64,000 nucleotides of DNA from Nocardioides sp. GY 10113 (GTDB lineage Bacteria > Actinomycetota > Actinomycetes > Propionibacteriales > Nocardioidaceae): positions 124,001 to 188,000 of the forward strand of contig NZ_STGK01000001.1 of NCBI RefSeq assembly GCF_004919105.1. Reading direction: 5' to 3'. Of the stretch, positions 31,980-43,269 are shown piece by piece. Below the pieces are notes generated by a model that was not told the DNA's origin, searched no databases, and saw only the letters and a program-made list of their open reading frames with translations. Positions within the stretch are counted from its first letter, which is position 1, and every line of letters starts with the position of its first letter. Both the position numbers and the translations under genes were made by a program.

Positions 31980-33975
31980 GCGGGAGGAGCCCGGCGATGG
32001 CGCGGGCGGCGTCCGCCGTCGCCCCGCGGATCAGTCCCAGACCCCCGGCGTCGCCGATCACCGTGACCGGTACGCCGCCCAGCCGCTCGCCCAGCCGCTC
32101 GTCCAGCCGCTCGCCCAGGAGCTCGCGCAGCGCGTCCGCGAGCGCGGTGTCGGCCACCACCTCGCCGGCGAGCACCACCGCATCGGCCGGCAGGTCGCGG
32201 GCGGAGCCGTGCGCCGGCACCCAGCGCACCCCGTCCGGCGTGATCGCCTCGACCGCGCATCCGGCGTGCACGGTGACGCCGAGCCGGTCGAGCCGGTCCA
32301 TGTGCTCGGTACGCCGCTTGAGGCCGAACTCCGGTCCGATCTCCGCCTCGGTGGTCAGCAGCGCGACCAGCCGGCCGGTGGCGGCCAGCGTCTCGGCGTA
32401 CTCGACCGCGGCCAGCCGGCCGCCGATCACCGCCACCCGGTGCACGCCCTCGAGCGGGTGGGGGGAGAGGCCGTGCAGCACGTGGGGGAGGTCCGCGCCC
32501 GGCGGCTCCGGCAGCTCCACCCGCCCGCCGGTGGCGACCAGCACCGCGTCGGGGGTCAGGCCAGCGACCAGCTCGGGCGTCGCGGCCGTCGTGAGGCGCA
32601 CCTCGACCCCCGACCGCGCGACCTCGGCCAGCAGCCAGCCCAGGTAGGGGCCGTTCTCCGGGTGCACGGCGACCGCGTCGACGAGCGCGCCACCGAGCCG
32701 GTCGGAGCGTTCCAGCAGCGTCACCCGGTGCCCGACGGCGTCGGCGAGCCGCGCCGCCTCCAGCCCGGCGGGGCCGCCCCCGACGACCACCACGTGCCGC
32801 GCCGCCTGCGACGACGACCCGGGGCCCGCAGCGGGCAGCACCAGGTCCAGGTCGTGGCCGGTGAACGGGTTGACCGCGCACTCGGCGGCCAGCCTCTCCT
32901 CCAGGGTGTCGATGCAGTTCTCGCACGAGATGCACCGCCGCACCCGGTCCCCCTCGCCCGCGGCCAGCTTCGACGGCAGGTCCGGGTCGGCCAGCAGCGG
33001 CCGGCCCAGCGCCACGAAGTCCGCCCGCCCGTCGGCCAGCACCCGCTCGGCGAGGCGGGGGTCGTGCAGCCGACCCACCGCGATCACCGGTACGTCGACG
33101 ACCTCCCGCACCGCCGCCGCGGCGCCGACGTTGAGGCCGTCGCCGTCGTCGGCCGCGTTCACCATCCCGGTCACCAGCCGGTCGATCACCCCGCCGCTGA
33201 CGTGGAAGGCGTCGACGCCGGCCTCCACCAGCAGCGGAGCGATCGTGGCGGTGTCGTGGATCGGCCGGCCGGCCGCGACCCGCTCGTAGCCGGAGATCCG
33301 CAGCGTGACCGGGAAGTCGGCGCCGACCTCGGACCGGATCGCGGCCAGCGCCTCGAGCACCACCCGGATCCGGCCCTCGACCGAGGTGCCGCGGTAGCGG
33401 TCGCCGCGCCGGTTGCGCTGGGGCGCCAGGAACGAGCCGAGGAACATGTAGCCGTGGGCCGCGTGCAGCTCCAGGCCGTCGTACCCGGCCTCGCGGACCC
33501 GGACCACCGCGGCTCGGAACTGATCCAGGACGCCGGAGATCTGCTCCTTCGTGGCTTCGGCCGACGGTCGCCCGGTCAGGTAGGAGCCGATCACCGAGGG
33601 GCCGAGCGAGGTGACGCCGTGCAGCTCGGGGCCGAGGCCGTCCGGGCCGGCGTGCACGAGCTGCGGCTGGATCCGCGCGCCCTCCGCGTGCACCGCCTCG
33701 ACCAGCCGACGGTGCGCGTCGACCGCCGAGTCCTCGCCGATCTGCAGGCCGCCCGGCGTCTCCGGGTGCAGCGGGTCGATGCCGGTGGCACCCACGGTGA
33801 CCAGCCCGACGCCGCCGGCCGCGCGCCGGGCGAAGTGGGCGACCGTGCGATCCGACGGGTGTCCGTCGGGGGTGCCGTACATCGTCTCCATCGGCGACAT
33901 CACGATCCGGTTCCGCAGGGCCATCGCGCCGATCCGGCCGGGCGAGAGCAGGTGCGCGAACGCGTCTGAGGGCAT
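31966..33975 (-). CDS. NADH:flavin oxidoreductase / 2,4-dienoyl-CoA reductase-like (FadH type)
   Basis: The 669-residue protein has three parts: an FMN TIM barrel of the Old Yellow Enzyme family (residues 1-330; 'LRNRIVMSPMETMYG', 'DGLELHAAHGYMFLGSFLAPQRNRRGDRYRG'), a [4Fe-4S] Cys cluster at about 346-365 ('CISCENCIDTLEERLAAECAVNP', seen as C-x2-C-x2-C-x11-C), and FAD/NAD folds ('VVVVGGGPAGLEAARLAD', 'VAVIGGRLAAVEYAETL'). FadH-like enzymes remove double bonds during unsaturated fatty acid oxidation; relatives act on steroids and enoates. The C-terminal region contains the imperfect repeat GERLDERLGERLGG. It is divergent from the LLM oxidoreductase. Confidence 0.9.
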   Translation of the reverse strand: MPSDAFAHLLSPGRIGAMALRNRIVMSPMETMYGTPDGHPSDRTVAHFARRAAGGVGLVTVGATGIDPLHPETPGGLQIGEDSAVDAHRRLVEAVHAEGARIQPQLVHAGPDGLGPELHGVTSLGPSVIGSYLTGRPSAEATKEQISGVLDQFRAAVVRVREAGYDGLELHAAHGYMFLGSFLAPQRNRRGDRYRGTSVEGRIRVVLEALAAIRSEVGADFPVTLRISGYERVAAGRPIHDTATIAPLLVEAGVDAFHVSGGVIDRLVTGMVNAADDGDGLNVGAAAAVREVVDVPVIAVGRLHDPRLAERVLADGRADFVALGRPLLADPDLPSKLAAGEGDRVRRCISCENCIDTLEERLAAECAVNPFTGHDLDLVLPAAGPGSSSQAARHVVVVGGGPAGLEAARLADAVGHRVTLLERSDRLGGALVDAVAVHPENGPYLGWLLAEVARSGVEVRLTTAATPELVAGLTPDAVLVATGGRVELPEPPGADLPHVLHGLSPHPLEGVHRVAVIGGRLAAVEYAETLAATGRLVALLTTEAEIGPEFGLKRRTEHMDRLDRLGVTVHAGCAVEAITPDGVRWVPAHGSARDLPADAVVLAGEVVADTALADALRELLGERLDERLGERLGGVPVTVIGDAGGLGLIRGATADAARAIAGLLPRAGG

Positions 33976-34009
33976 AGAACCTGTTCTACTCCACCCCTAG
34001 GGTGGGCGC

Positions 34010-34891
34010 GTGGACTTCGCGATGGTGACCGCCTACCAGCCGATCGACCAGCTGATCCCGCTCGCCCGCGCCGCGGAGCAGGCCGGCTTCCGGGCGTTCA
34101 GCCTGGCCGACCACGTGGTCGACCTGGAGGAGATCGCGACGCCCTACCCCTACACCCGCGACGGCGCCCGGCGCTGGGAGACGGATGTCGACTGGCCCGA
34201 CCCGTGGGTCACCGTCGGCGCGCTCTCGGCGGTCACCGAGCGGCTCGAGTTCTTCACCTCGATCTACGTCGCGGCGATGCGCGACCCGTTCTCGGTGGCC
34301 AAGGCGGTCGGTACGGCGGCCGCGATCTCGGGCGGCCGGGTGACGCTCGGGGTCGGGGTCGGCTGGTGCCGGGAGGAGTTCGAGCTGCTGGGCCAGGAGT
34401 TCGGCACCCGGGGACGGCGTACCGACGAGGGGCTGGCGCTGATGAAGGAGCTGTGGTCGCCGGGCTGGACCGAGTTCGACGGCGAGTTCTACTCCTGCGA
34501 GCGGTTGGTGATGCGCCCGACGCCTCCCGGGCCGATCCCGGTGTGGGTCGGGGGACTCTCGGACGTCGCGCTCCGCCGGGCCGCCCGTCACGACGGCTGG
34601 ATCGGCGACATGGCCAGCGTCGACGAGGCGATCGCGGTCGCCGCGCGGCTGCACAAGATGCGGGCCGAGGCGGGGATGGATCCCGAGGCCCGGTACGACG
34701 TGGTCCCGGCACTCACCGACGCGATCACCCCCGACGACTTCCTCCGCGCGGCCGAGGGCGGCGTGACGATGACGATGACCATGCCGTGGATGTACTACTG
34801 CGGCCAGGACGCCACGCTGCAGGAGAAGCTGGACGGCGTCGAGCGGTTCCGCGAGGACGTCATCGAGCCGGTCCGCGCGCGCCTGGTGTGA
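34010..34891 (+). CDS. LLM-class F420-dependent oxidoreductase
   Basis: This 293-residue luciferase-like TIM barrel is of the Rv2161c/TIGR03619-like F420 type: 'AEQAGFRAFSLADHVV', 'AISGGRVTLGVGVGWCREEFELLGQEFGTRGRRTDEGL' and 'PIPVWVGGLSDVALRRAARHDGWIG'. It is expected to use F420H2 or F420 on an unknown substrate. TAGGGT at 33998-34003 is six bases before the GTG, so it is probably leaderless. It is the second member of the family in the window, unlike the truncated one at the left edge. Confidence 0.9.
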   Translation: MDFAMVTAYQPIDQLIPLARAAEQAGFRAFSLADHVVDLEEIATPYPYTRDGARRWETDVDWPDPWVTVGALSAVTERLEFFTSIYVAAMRDPFSVAKAVGTAAAISGGRVTLGVGVGWCREEFELLGQEFGTRGRRTDEGLALMKELWSPGWTEFDGEFYSCERLVMRPTPPGPIPVWVGGLSDVALRRAARHDGWIGDMASVDEAIAVAARLHKMRAEAGMDPEARYDVVPALTDAITPDDFLRAAEGGVTMTMTMPWMYYCGQDATLQEKLDGVERFREDVIEPVRARLV

Positions 34892-35031
34892 CCCTCGTCC
34901 TTGCCCCGTAAAGACCGTTCCCCAGGGGCCGGTCCGGTAGACTTCTCGACTTGCCATGGGGCCGGTTCCGACGCTGTCGTCACGCCTGCCCCGGCATCGG
35001 GAACGGCTAGGGACAGGCAGGGATCGATCCG

Positions 35032-37254
<2,223 letters not shown>

Positions 37255-37255
37255 T

Positions 37256-37294
37256 CCGGCGCCACGGCGACGCCGTCCGGGTGGGCGGCGCCGG
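37256..37294. terminator. Hairpin between convergent helicase and sulfatase genes
   Basis: Arms CCGGCGCC / GGCGCCGG (8 bp, perfect) enclose a smaller stem ACGGC-GAC-GCCGT. It starts two bases beyond the helicase stop and ends 8 bases before the sulfatase stop. Confidence 0.45.
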
Positions 37295-37301
37295 GGCGCG
37301 G

Positions 37302-38861
37302 TCACTCCATCGTCGGGGCGGGCTCCTGGCAGGTCGCGCCAGCGCAGCGGTGCAGCCGCCTCGAGGCGGCGCGCAGCGTGCGCAGCACCGCGCGCTCCTC
37401 GGCCACCCCGGCGAGGTTGGTCAGCTCGTACGGGTCGGTCGTGTGGTCGAAGAGGAGCTCCTCGCCCGATCGCAGCCGGACGTAGGTCCACCGGTCGCCG
37501 CTGCGGACCCCGGTGAAGTTCGGGCGCCGCCCGCCGTCGAAGACGGGCCAGGCCTCGATCGGGATGGTGCGGACCGCCGTCTCGCCCGGGCCGAGCAGGT
37601 CCCAGACGGGGATGCCGTCCAGCGGGTGGCCCGCGCTGGCACCGGCGGCGTCGACGATCGAGGCGACCAGGTCCGCCTGGGAGACCAGGGTGCGCGAGCG
37701 CACCCCGCTCGGGATCCCGGGGCCGGAAAGGACGGTCGGCACCGTCGTCTCCTCGCGCCAGTGCCGGTTCTTGCCGAAGTGGTTGTGCTCGCCGGTGGCG
37801 AACCCGTTGTCGGAGGCGAGGATCACGATGGTGCGCTGCCACATCCCGCGCTGCTTGAGCAGTCGCACGTGACCGGCGACGGCGTCGTCCACCGAGCGCA
37901 GGGCCTCGCCCCGCTGCTGGTAGGACTCGCGCAGCATTCCCCGGCCGGCCTCGTCCCAGGCCTGCCCCGTGCCGCCGGCGAACATGTTCGGCTTGTCGGG
38001 GAGCGGCAGCGAGCGGTAGCGGTCGCGGTACCTCTCGTCCGGCGAGGGCGTGGTCACCCCCGGTTCGCCGTCGTGGGGTCGGGGGTTCGGATCGTCCTCG
38101 TCGGTGGGCTTGCCGTGGTGCGGTGCGACGTAGTTGAGCCAGAGGTACCACGGGCGCTCGGTTCGCTGCGGCGCGCCGAGCACCTGGTCGGCCTGGTCGG
38201 CCAGGACGCTGGTGGAGTACTGGCCGATGAACGGGTGGAGCTGGCCGTTGATGTTCAGCTGCAGGCCGCGGTAGTAGTACGTGCTCGGGTCCACCCCGGC
38301 ACGCCAGTCGGTCCAGCCGGGCGGCACCGCCGTGGGGTCTGACTCCTCGCCGTACCCGTTGAGGTACTTGCCGACGAACAGGGTGTCGTAGCCGGCGTCG
38401 CGCAGCCAGACCGGCAGCGTGTCGCGGTCGTCGAACGAGGTCACGCCGCCGTGCTCGCCGGTGATCGCGAGGGTGCCGTGGTTGTGCGGGTACTGGCCGG
38501 TGAGCAGCGTGGCGCGGGACGGCGCGCACAGCGGCGTCGAGTCGATCGCGTTGGTCAGGGTGGTCCCGGCCTCGCCGAGCAGCCGTCGTACCTTCGGCAT
38601 GAACCGGAGGTCGCCCGGGGCGGCGTCGTCCAGGGTGATCATCAGGACGTTCGGCCGTCCCGGCTCCGCGCGATCCCGCCGCATCTGCCCCGTCGGCGGC
38701 GCCGGCTGCGAGCCACCGGACGACCCGGAACCCCGCGCTCCGTCGGCCACCGCGGCGCGGTCGGGCTCGTCGGGCCCGGTGGTCGCGGTGCAGGCGCCCG
38801 CCGTCAGGGCCAGCGACGTCGCGGCTGCGACGACAGCGGCCCGCGCGTGACTCCTGTGCAC
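37302..38861 (-). CDS. Sulfatase (FGly type), lipoprotein
   Basis: The 519-residue protein is a type I sulfatase with N-terminal 'RPNVLMITLDDAAPGDLRFMP' metal-binding Asps and the formylglycine motif CAPSR (Cys about residue 112) in 'LCAPSRATLLTGQYPHNHG'. A lipobox LTAGAC (Cys24) predicts a membrane-anchored lipoprotein, followed by a Ser/Gly/Pro linker. 'GTLAITGEHGGVTSFDDRDTLPVWLRDAGYDTLFVGKYLNGYG' is shared with the next gene. It hydrolyses a sulfate ester, possibly of a glycan; substrate unknown. TACGGT is six bases before the GTG (leaderless). No formylglycine-generating enzyme gene is visible here. Confidence 0.9.
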   Translation of the reverse strand: MHRSHARAAVVAAATSLALTAGACTATTGPDEPDRAAVADGARGSGSSGGSQPAPPTGQMRRDRAEPGRPNVLMITLDDAAPGDLRFMPKVRRLLGEAGTTLTNAIDSTPLCAPSRATLLTGQYPHNHGTLAITGEHGGVTSFDDRDTLPVWLRDAGYDTLFVGKYLNGYGEESDPTAVPPGWTDWRAGVDPSTYYYRGLQLNINGQLHPFIGQYSTSVLADQADQVLGAPQRTERPWYLWLNYVAPHHGKPTDEDDPNPRPHDGEPGVTTPSPDERYRDRYRSLPLPDKPNMFAGGTGQAWDEAGRGMLRESYQQRGEALRSVDDAVAGHVRLLKQRGMWQRTIVILASDNGFATGEHNHFGKNRHWREETTVPTVLSGPGIPSGVRSRTLVSQADLVASIVDAAGASAGHPLDGIPVWDLLGPGETAVRTIPIEAWPVFDGGRRPNFTGVRSGDRWTYVRLRSGEELLFDHTTDPYELTNLAGVAEERAVLRTLRAASRRLHRCAGATCQEPAPTME

Positions 38862-38937
38862 GGGCGGACCGTACCGCGGCGAGCGGGCTGTCCGGCGCCG
38901 TACGGCGGACGCGGGTCCGATCGGCCGGCGCCGCCGG

Positions 38938-40452
38938 TCAGCGGTCGCGGCAGTCGGCGCCGTCGCAGCGGGACAGGCGGTCGGTGTCGGCGCGGACCTG
39001 GGCCAGCACCTCCTGCACGGCCGGGTCCTCCGAGCGCCTCAGGTTCCTCAGCTCGTAGGGGTCGGAGTCGTGGTCGTAGAGGAACTCGCGACCCGACCTC
39101 ATCCGGACGTAGGTCCAGCGGTCGCCCTTGCGGACGCCGGTGAAGTTCGCGCGCAGGCCGCCGTACCGGACCGGCCAGGCCTCGATGCCCACCGTCCGGA
39201 CCTCCGTCTCGCCCGGGGCCAGCAGGTCCCACGCGGGCTCGCCGTCCAGCGACCGGCCGGGGGTGGCGCCGGCCGCCTCGACGATCGAGGCCACCAGGTC
39301 CAGCTGCGAGATCACGTTCTTGGTCGTGATCCCGCTGGGTACGCCCGGGCCGGTGATGATCGTCGGCACGGTGGTCTCCTCGCGCCAGTAGACGTTCTTG
39401 CCGAGGTGGTTGTGCTCGCCGACGGAGTACCCGTTGTCGGAGGCGAAGATCACCACGGTCTGCTTCCACATCCCGGTCCGCTTGAGGATCCGGACGTGCT
39501 TCGCGATCGCGTCGTCGACCGACCGGAGTGCCTCGCCGCGCTGCTGGTACGCCTCCCGGAGCAGCGACCGTCCGGCGCCGGACCAGTCGACGCCCCTCGT
39601 GGACGCGAACATGTTGGGCTTCCTCGGCAGCGCCAGGCGACGCAGCGTGTTCCGGTACTTCTTCGCCGGGCGGGCCGTCTGCACCGCCGGCCGGAAGCGC
39701 GGGTGGGTCACCGTCGGGTCGTCCGCGTCGTCCGGTCCGCCGTGGTGGGGAGCGACGTAGTTGAGCCACAGGTACCACGGCTTGCTGGTGCGCCGGGGCG
39801 CCGTCAGCATGTCGTCGGCCTGGGCTCCCAGCACCGTCGTGGAGTAGTCGCCGCGGAACTTCCGCGGCTTCCCGTTGAGGTTGATGCGGTGACCCATGTA
39901 GTTGTAGGTCGTCTTGCCGATGGTCGCGCGCCAGTCGGTCCAGCCGGGCGGGACGTACGTGGCGCGGGAGGCGCCCTCGCCGTACCCGTTGAGGTACTTG
40001 CCGACGAAGAGCGTGTCGTAGCCCGCCGCCTGCAGCCACACCGGCAGCGTGTTCCGCTCGCTGTCGAGCGCGCCGAGGCCGCCGTTCTTGCCGCTGATCG
40101 AGAGCGTCCCGTGGTTGTGGGCGTACTTCCCGGTGAGCAGGCTGGCCCGGGCGGGCGCGCAGAGCGGCGTCGGGGCGATCGCGTTGGTCAGCGTGGTGCC
40201 GCTCTCGCCCAGCAGCTTGCGGGTCTTCGGCAGGAAGCGCAGGTCACCCGGCGCCGCGTCGTCGACGGTGATCATCATGACGTTCGGGCGCGAGCCCCTC
40301 GCCCGCGTCGGCACCTCGAAGGCGGTGCGGGCGACGGTCGCGTGGGAGGTCGCCGCTGCCTGCGCCGTCGACGGCACGGGTGCGCACAGGGCGCCCAGGG
40401 CCGCGGTGGTGGTGGCGGCCGCGACGGCCGCTCGGGCGAGACTCCAACGCAC
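38938..40452 (-). CDS. Sulfatase (FGly type), secreted
   Basis: This is a 504-residue paralogue of the preceding sulfatase: 'RPNVMMITVDDAAPGDLRFLPKTRKLLGESGTTLTNAIAPTPLCAPARASLLTGKYAHNHGTL'. The formylglycine core is CAPAR (C-x-P-x-R, Cys about residue 96). The N-terminus is a plain Sec signal (ARAAVAAATTTAALGALCAPVPSTAQAAA), with cleavage after AQA probable and no clear lipobox. The metal and sulfate site 'NGYSVGEHNHLGK' near the C-terminal half is shared. Tandem duplication with divergence in anchoring suggests two related substrates or locations. The GTG start has only a weak ribosome site. Confidence 0.9.
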   Translation of the reverse strand: MRWSLARAAVAAATTTAALGALCAPVPSTAQAAATSHATVARTAFEVPTRARGSRPNVMMITVDDAAPGDLRFLPKTRKLLGESGTTLTNAIAPTPLCAPARASLLTGKYAHNHGTLSISGKNGGLGALDSERNTLPVWLQAAGYDTLFVGKYLNGYGEGASRATYVPPGWTDWRATIGKTTYNYMGHRINLNGKPRKFRGDYSTTVLGAQADDMLTAPRRTSKPWYLWLNYVAPHHGGPDDADDPTVTHPRFRPAVQTARPAKKYRNTLRRLALPRKPNMFASTRGVDWSGAGRSLLREAYQQRGEALRSVDDAIAKHVRILKRTGMWKQTVVIFASDNGYSVGEHNHLGKNVYWREETTVPTIITGPGVPSGITTKNVISQLDLVASIVEAAGATPGRSLDGEPAWDLLAPGETEVRTVGIEAWPVRYGGLRANFTGVRKGDRWTYVRMRSGREFLYDHDSDPYELRNLRRSEDPAVQEVLAQVRADTDRLSRCDGADCRDR

Positions 40453-40730
40453 GGGCTGTCTTCACTCTCATCTCGGGCACCCTGTCGCCGCGCCCCGCCG
40501 CGAGGGTGGAGGACAGCGGAGGGCGCCCGGGTGCGCCTTCGCACTCGGACGCCTCGGCGCCTGCCTGACCACGATCGGCGGCGGCGCCGGGTGCGTTGTC
40601 CGAGGCCGAGGATAGCGACCGCACCGGCCGAGCACCGAAGCCGCGCCGGCGCGCGGCGCCCGGGCGGCGGCGCGCGTCGGGACCATGGACAGCGCGTGCC
40701 CCGCCCGCGGCCCCGCCCTAGGCTTCAGCC

Positions 40731-42659
40731 ATGGACACCACGCCCCTCACCGCCCGGGAAGCCATCACGGCCATCCAGGGGCACGAGGCGTGGGCGATCA
40801 TCCGGCGCTCCACCCGCAGCGGCGACCGGGACACGGTCGGCGTGGTCGGCGGTCCCCGCTGGGTCGCCGAGAGCATCATGGACATCCCGCTCGAGGACGG
40901 TCCGCCGGCGCCCGGGCGCACGTGCGACCGGCTGGTCGCCGTACCGTTCCGGCAGATCTCCGAGCGCGGCTTCGAGGCGCACGACGACGGCACCCCGCTG
41001 GTCGTGGTCGACGTCGCCGAGGAGCACGAGTTCAGCGTCGCCGACGTGATCGGAGCGATCGACGACACCGGCCTCGACTTCGCCGATCGCGGCGGCTTCG
41101 AGAGCACCGACGAGGAGTACGCCAAGCTCGTCGAGTCGATCATCAGCGAGGAGATCGGCCAGGGCGAGGGCGCCAACCTGGTGGTCGGCCGCAACTACCG
41201 CGCCGTCGTCGCCGACTGGGGCGCCGACAAGGCGCTCACCGTGTTCAAGCGGCTGCTGGAGCGCGAGCGCGGCGCCTACTGGACGTTCCTCTTCTACACC
41301 GGCGAGCGGTACCTGATCGGCGCCAGCCCGGAGCGGCACGTCTCGGTGCACGGCGGCGACGTCCGGATGAACCCGATCTCGGGCACCTTCCACCTCCGCC
41401 CGCCCGCCGGCGAGACCCGCAGCACGGAGGCCCGGCTGGCCGAGTTCCTGCGCGACGAGAAGGAGATCTACGAGCTCTTCATGGTCGTCGACGAGGAGCT
41501 CAAGATGATGTGCGACATCTGCACCGAGGGCGGCCAGGTGCTCGGGCCCTTCCTCAAGCCGATGACGCACCTGATCCACACCGAGTACCTGCTCGCCGGC
41601 CGCACCAACCGGGACGTCCGAACGGTCCTGCGCGACACCATGTACGCCGCCACGGTGACCGGGTCGCCGGTGGAGAACGCGTGCCGGCTGATCAAGGCCT
41701 ACGAGCCCGAGGGGCGCGGCTACTACGCCGCGGCGCTGGCCCTCTTCGGCCGCGACGCCGACGGCGCGCACGTCGTGGACAGCCCCATCGTGATCCGCAC
41801 CGCCGACGTCGACACCGAGGGGCGGCTCAAGGTCACCGCGGGGGCCACCCTGGTGCGCGACTCGGACCCGGCGTACGAGGTCGCGGAGACGCACGCGAAG
41901 GCCGGCGGCATCCTCTCGGCGTTCGGCCTGGTCCCGCCCGCGCCGGCGCCGGCGACCGCGGGCGCGGACCTGGCCACGCTGGTCGCCGACGAGGAGGTGC
42001 TGATCACCCTCGCCGCCCGCAACGGCCGGCTCTCCGGCTTCTGGCTGGCCGACCAGGCCGGCACCCCGGCCGACCCGCGGCTGGCCGGCAGGTCGGCGGT
42101 GATCCTCGACGGCGAGGACGACTTCGTGAACATGCTGCGCCACATGCTGGCGCGGATGGGCATGACCAGCGAGGTGGTCAAGCACCGCGACTACGTGCCC
42201 GGCTGCCTGGACGGCTACGACCTGGTGATCGTCGGCCCGGGTCCGGGTGACCCGCGCGACGGCGACGACCCGAAGATGGCCAACCTGCGGGCCGGCGTGG
42301 CCGCGCTGCTGGAGGCCGAGCGCCCCTTCCTCGCGGTCTGCCTGGGCCACCAGGCGCTCTGCCACCAGCTCGGCATCCCGCTGGCCTACAAGGACATCGT
42401 CTTCCAGGGCACCCAGGCCCAGGTGCTGCTCGACGGCAAGCCGGAGCGGGTCGGGTTCTACAACACCTTCGTCGGCCGGGTCGGCCCGGACACCGTGCTC
42501 CCCGACGGCGTGCGGGTCGAGGCCGATGCCGAGACCGGTGACGTCAACGCGGTCCTCGGGCCGCACTACCGCGGCGTGCAGTTCCACGCCGAGTCGATCC
42601 TCACCGAGCACGGGTTCGCGATCGTCCACGACCTCGTGGTCGACGTGCTGCTGGACTGA
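40731..42659 (+). CDS. PhzE-type anthranilate/2-amino-2-deoxyisochorismate synthase (fused chorismate enzyme and glutamine amidotransferase)
   Basis: The 642-residue fusion has a chorismate-utilising domain (1-430) and a class I glutamine amidotransferase (460-642). The sequences 'MNPISGTFHL', 'FFMVVDEELKMM'-like ELFMVVDEELKMMCDICTEGG and 'HLIHTEYLLAGRTNRDVR' match PhzE of phenazine pathways rather than ordinary TrpE. The amidotransferase has AVCLGHQALCHQLG (nucleophile Cys, about residue 537) and QFHAES (His/Glu, about 617). It would convert chorismate and glutamine-derived ammonia to ADIC or anthranilate. No phzD, phzF or other phz gene is in the window; the next genes are pabA and pabB. 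TAGGCT lies six bases before the ATG (leaderless). Confidence 0.85.
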   Translation: MDTTPLTAREAITAIQGHEAWAIIRRSTRSGDRDTVGVVGGPRWVAESIMDIPLEDGPPAPGRTCDRLVAVPFRQISERGFEAHDDGTPLVVVDVAEEHEFSVADVIGAIDDTGLDFADRGGFESTDEEYAKLVESIISEEIGQGEGANLVVGRNYRAVVADWGADKALTVFKRLLERERGAYWTFLFYTGERYLIGASPERHVSVHGGDVRMNPISGTFHLRPPAGETRSTEARLAEFLRDEKEIYELFMVVDEELKMMCDICTEGGQVLGPFLKPMTHLIHTEYLLAGRTNRDVRTVLRDTMYAATVTGSPVENACRLIKAYEPEGRGYYAAALALFGRDADGAHVVDSPIVIRTADVDTEGRLKVTAGATLVRDSDPAYEVAETHAKAGGILSAFGLVPPAPAPATAGADLATLVADEEVLITLAARNGRLSGFWLADQAGTPADPRLAGRSAVILDGEDDFVNMLRHMLARMGMTSEVVKHRDYVPGCLDGYDLVIVGPGPGDPRDGDDPKMANLRAGVAALLEAERPFLAVCLGHQALCHQLGIPLAYKDIVFQGTQAQVLLDGKPERVGFYNTFVGRVGPDTVLPDGVRVEADAETGDVNAVLGPHYRGVQFHAESILTEHGFAIVHDLVVDVLLD

Positions 42660-42684
42660 GCGGCGACGGGCGGCGGGCGGACCG

Positions 42685-43269
42685 ATGGCCGCGCGGAGGC
42701 CGGACGTCGTGGTGGTCGACCACCACGACTCCTACACGGGCAACCTGGTGCACCTGATCGCCGGCGTCACCGGCGTCCTGCCGACGGTGCTCCAGCACGA
42801 CGAGGCGGAGCCCGACGACGTGCTGCGCCACGAGTACGTGGTGCTCTCCCCGGGGCCCGGCCACCCCGCCGTACGGCGTGACTTCGTGGTCGGCCGCGAG
42901 GTGCTGATCTCGGCCGCGCGGCCCGTGCTCGGGGTGTGCCTGGGGATGCAGGGCATGGTCACCACCTACGGTGGGCTGGTGGACCGGGTCGCGCCCGGGC
43001 ACGGAGTCGAGGCCCGGATCACCCACGACGGCGCCGGCGTCTTCGCCGGTCTGCCGCAGCGGTTCCGCGCCATCCGCTACCACTCGCTGGCCGTGCTCGA
43101 CCTGCCCGAGGGGATCCGGCCGACCGCGATCGACGAGCTGACCGGCTTCACGATGGGGCTGGAGCACACGGACCTGCCGCTGGTCGGCGTGCAGTTCCAC
43201 CCGGAGTCGATCCTCACCGAGCACGGCGCGGAGCTGGTCGCGAACTTCCTCGGGGACCCGCGATGGTGA
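42685..43269 (+). CDS. pabA: Aminodeoxychorismate/anthranilate synthase glutamine amidotransferase (PabA/TrpG)
   Basis: This 194-residue class I glutamine amidotransferase supplies ammonia to PabB for 4-amino-4-deoxychorismate, the precursor of p-aminobenzoate and folate. The triad is visible as 'GVCLGMQGM' (Cys) and 'GVQFHPESILTEHG' (His and Glu); 'SPGPGHPA' is the oxyanion strand. Start ATG at 42685, 25 bases beyond the phzE-like stop; its stop lies 7 bases inside pabB, so the two are translationally coupled. The pairing with PabB is stronger evidence for pabA than for trpG. Confidence 0.88.
   Translation: MAARRPDVVVVDHHDSYTGNLVHLIAGVTGVLPTVLQHDEAEPDDVLRHEYVVLSPGPGHPAVRRDFVVGREVLISAARPVLGVCLGMQGMVTTYGGLVDRVAPGHGVEARITHDGAGVFAGLPQRFRAIRYHSLAVLDLPEGIRPTAIDELTGFTMGLEHTDLPLVGVQFHPESILTEHGAELVANFLGDPRW

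Noticed and set aside
34920..34970. Rifampicin-associated element (RAE) upstream of the HelR-like gene
   Set aside because: I looked for the GGGGCTTGC-type inverted repeat; only GGGGCCGGTYC direct repeats are present, so the element is not claimed.
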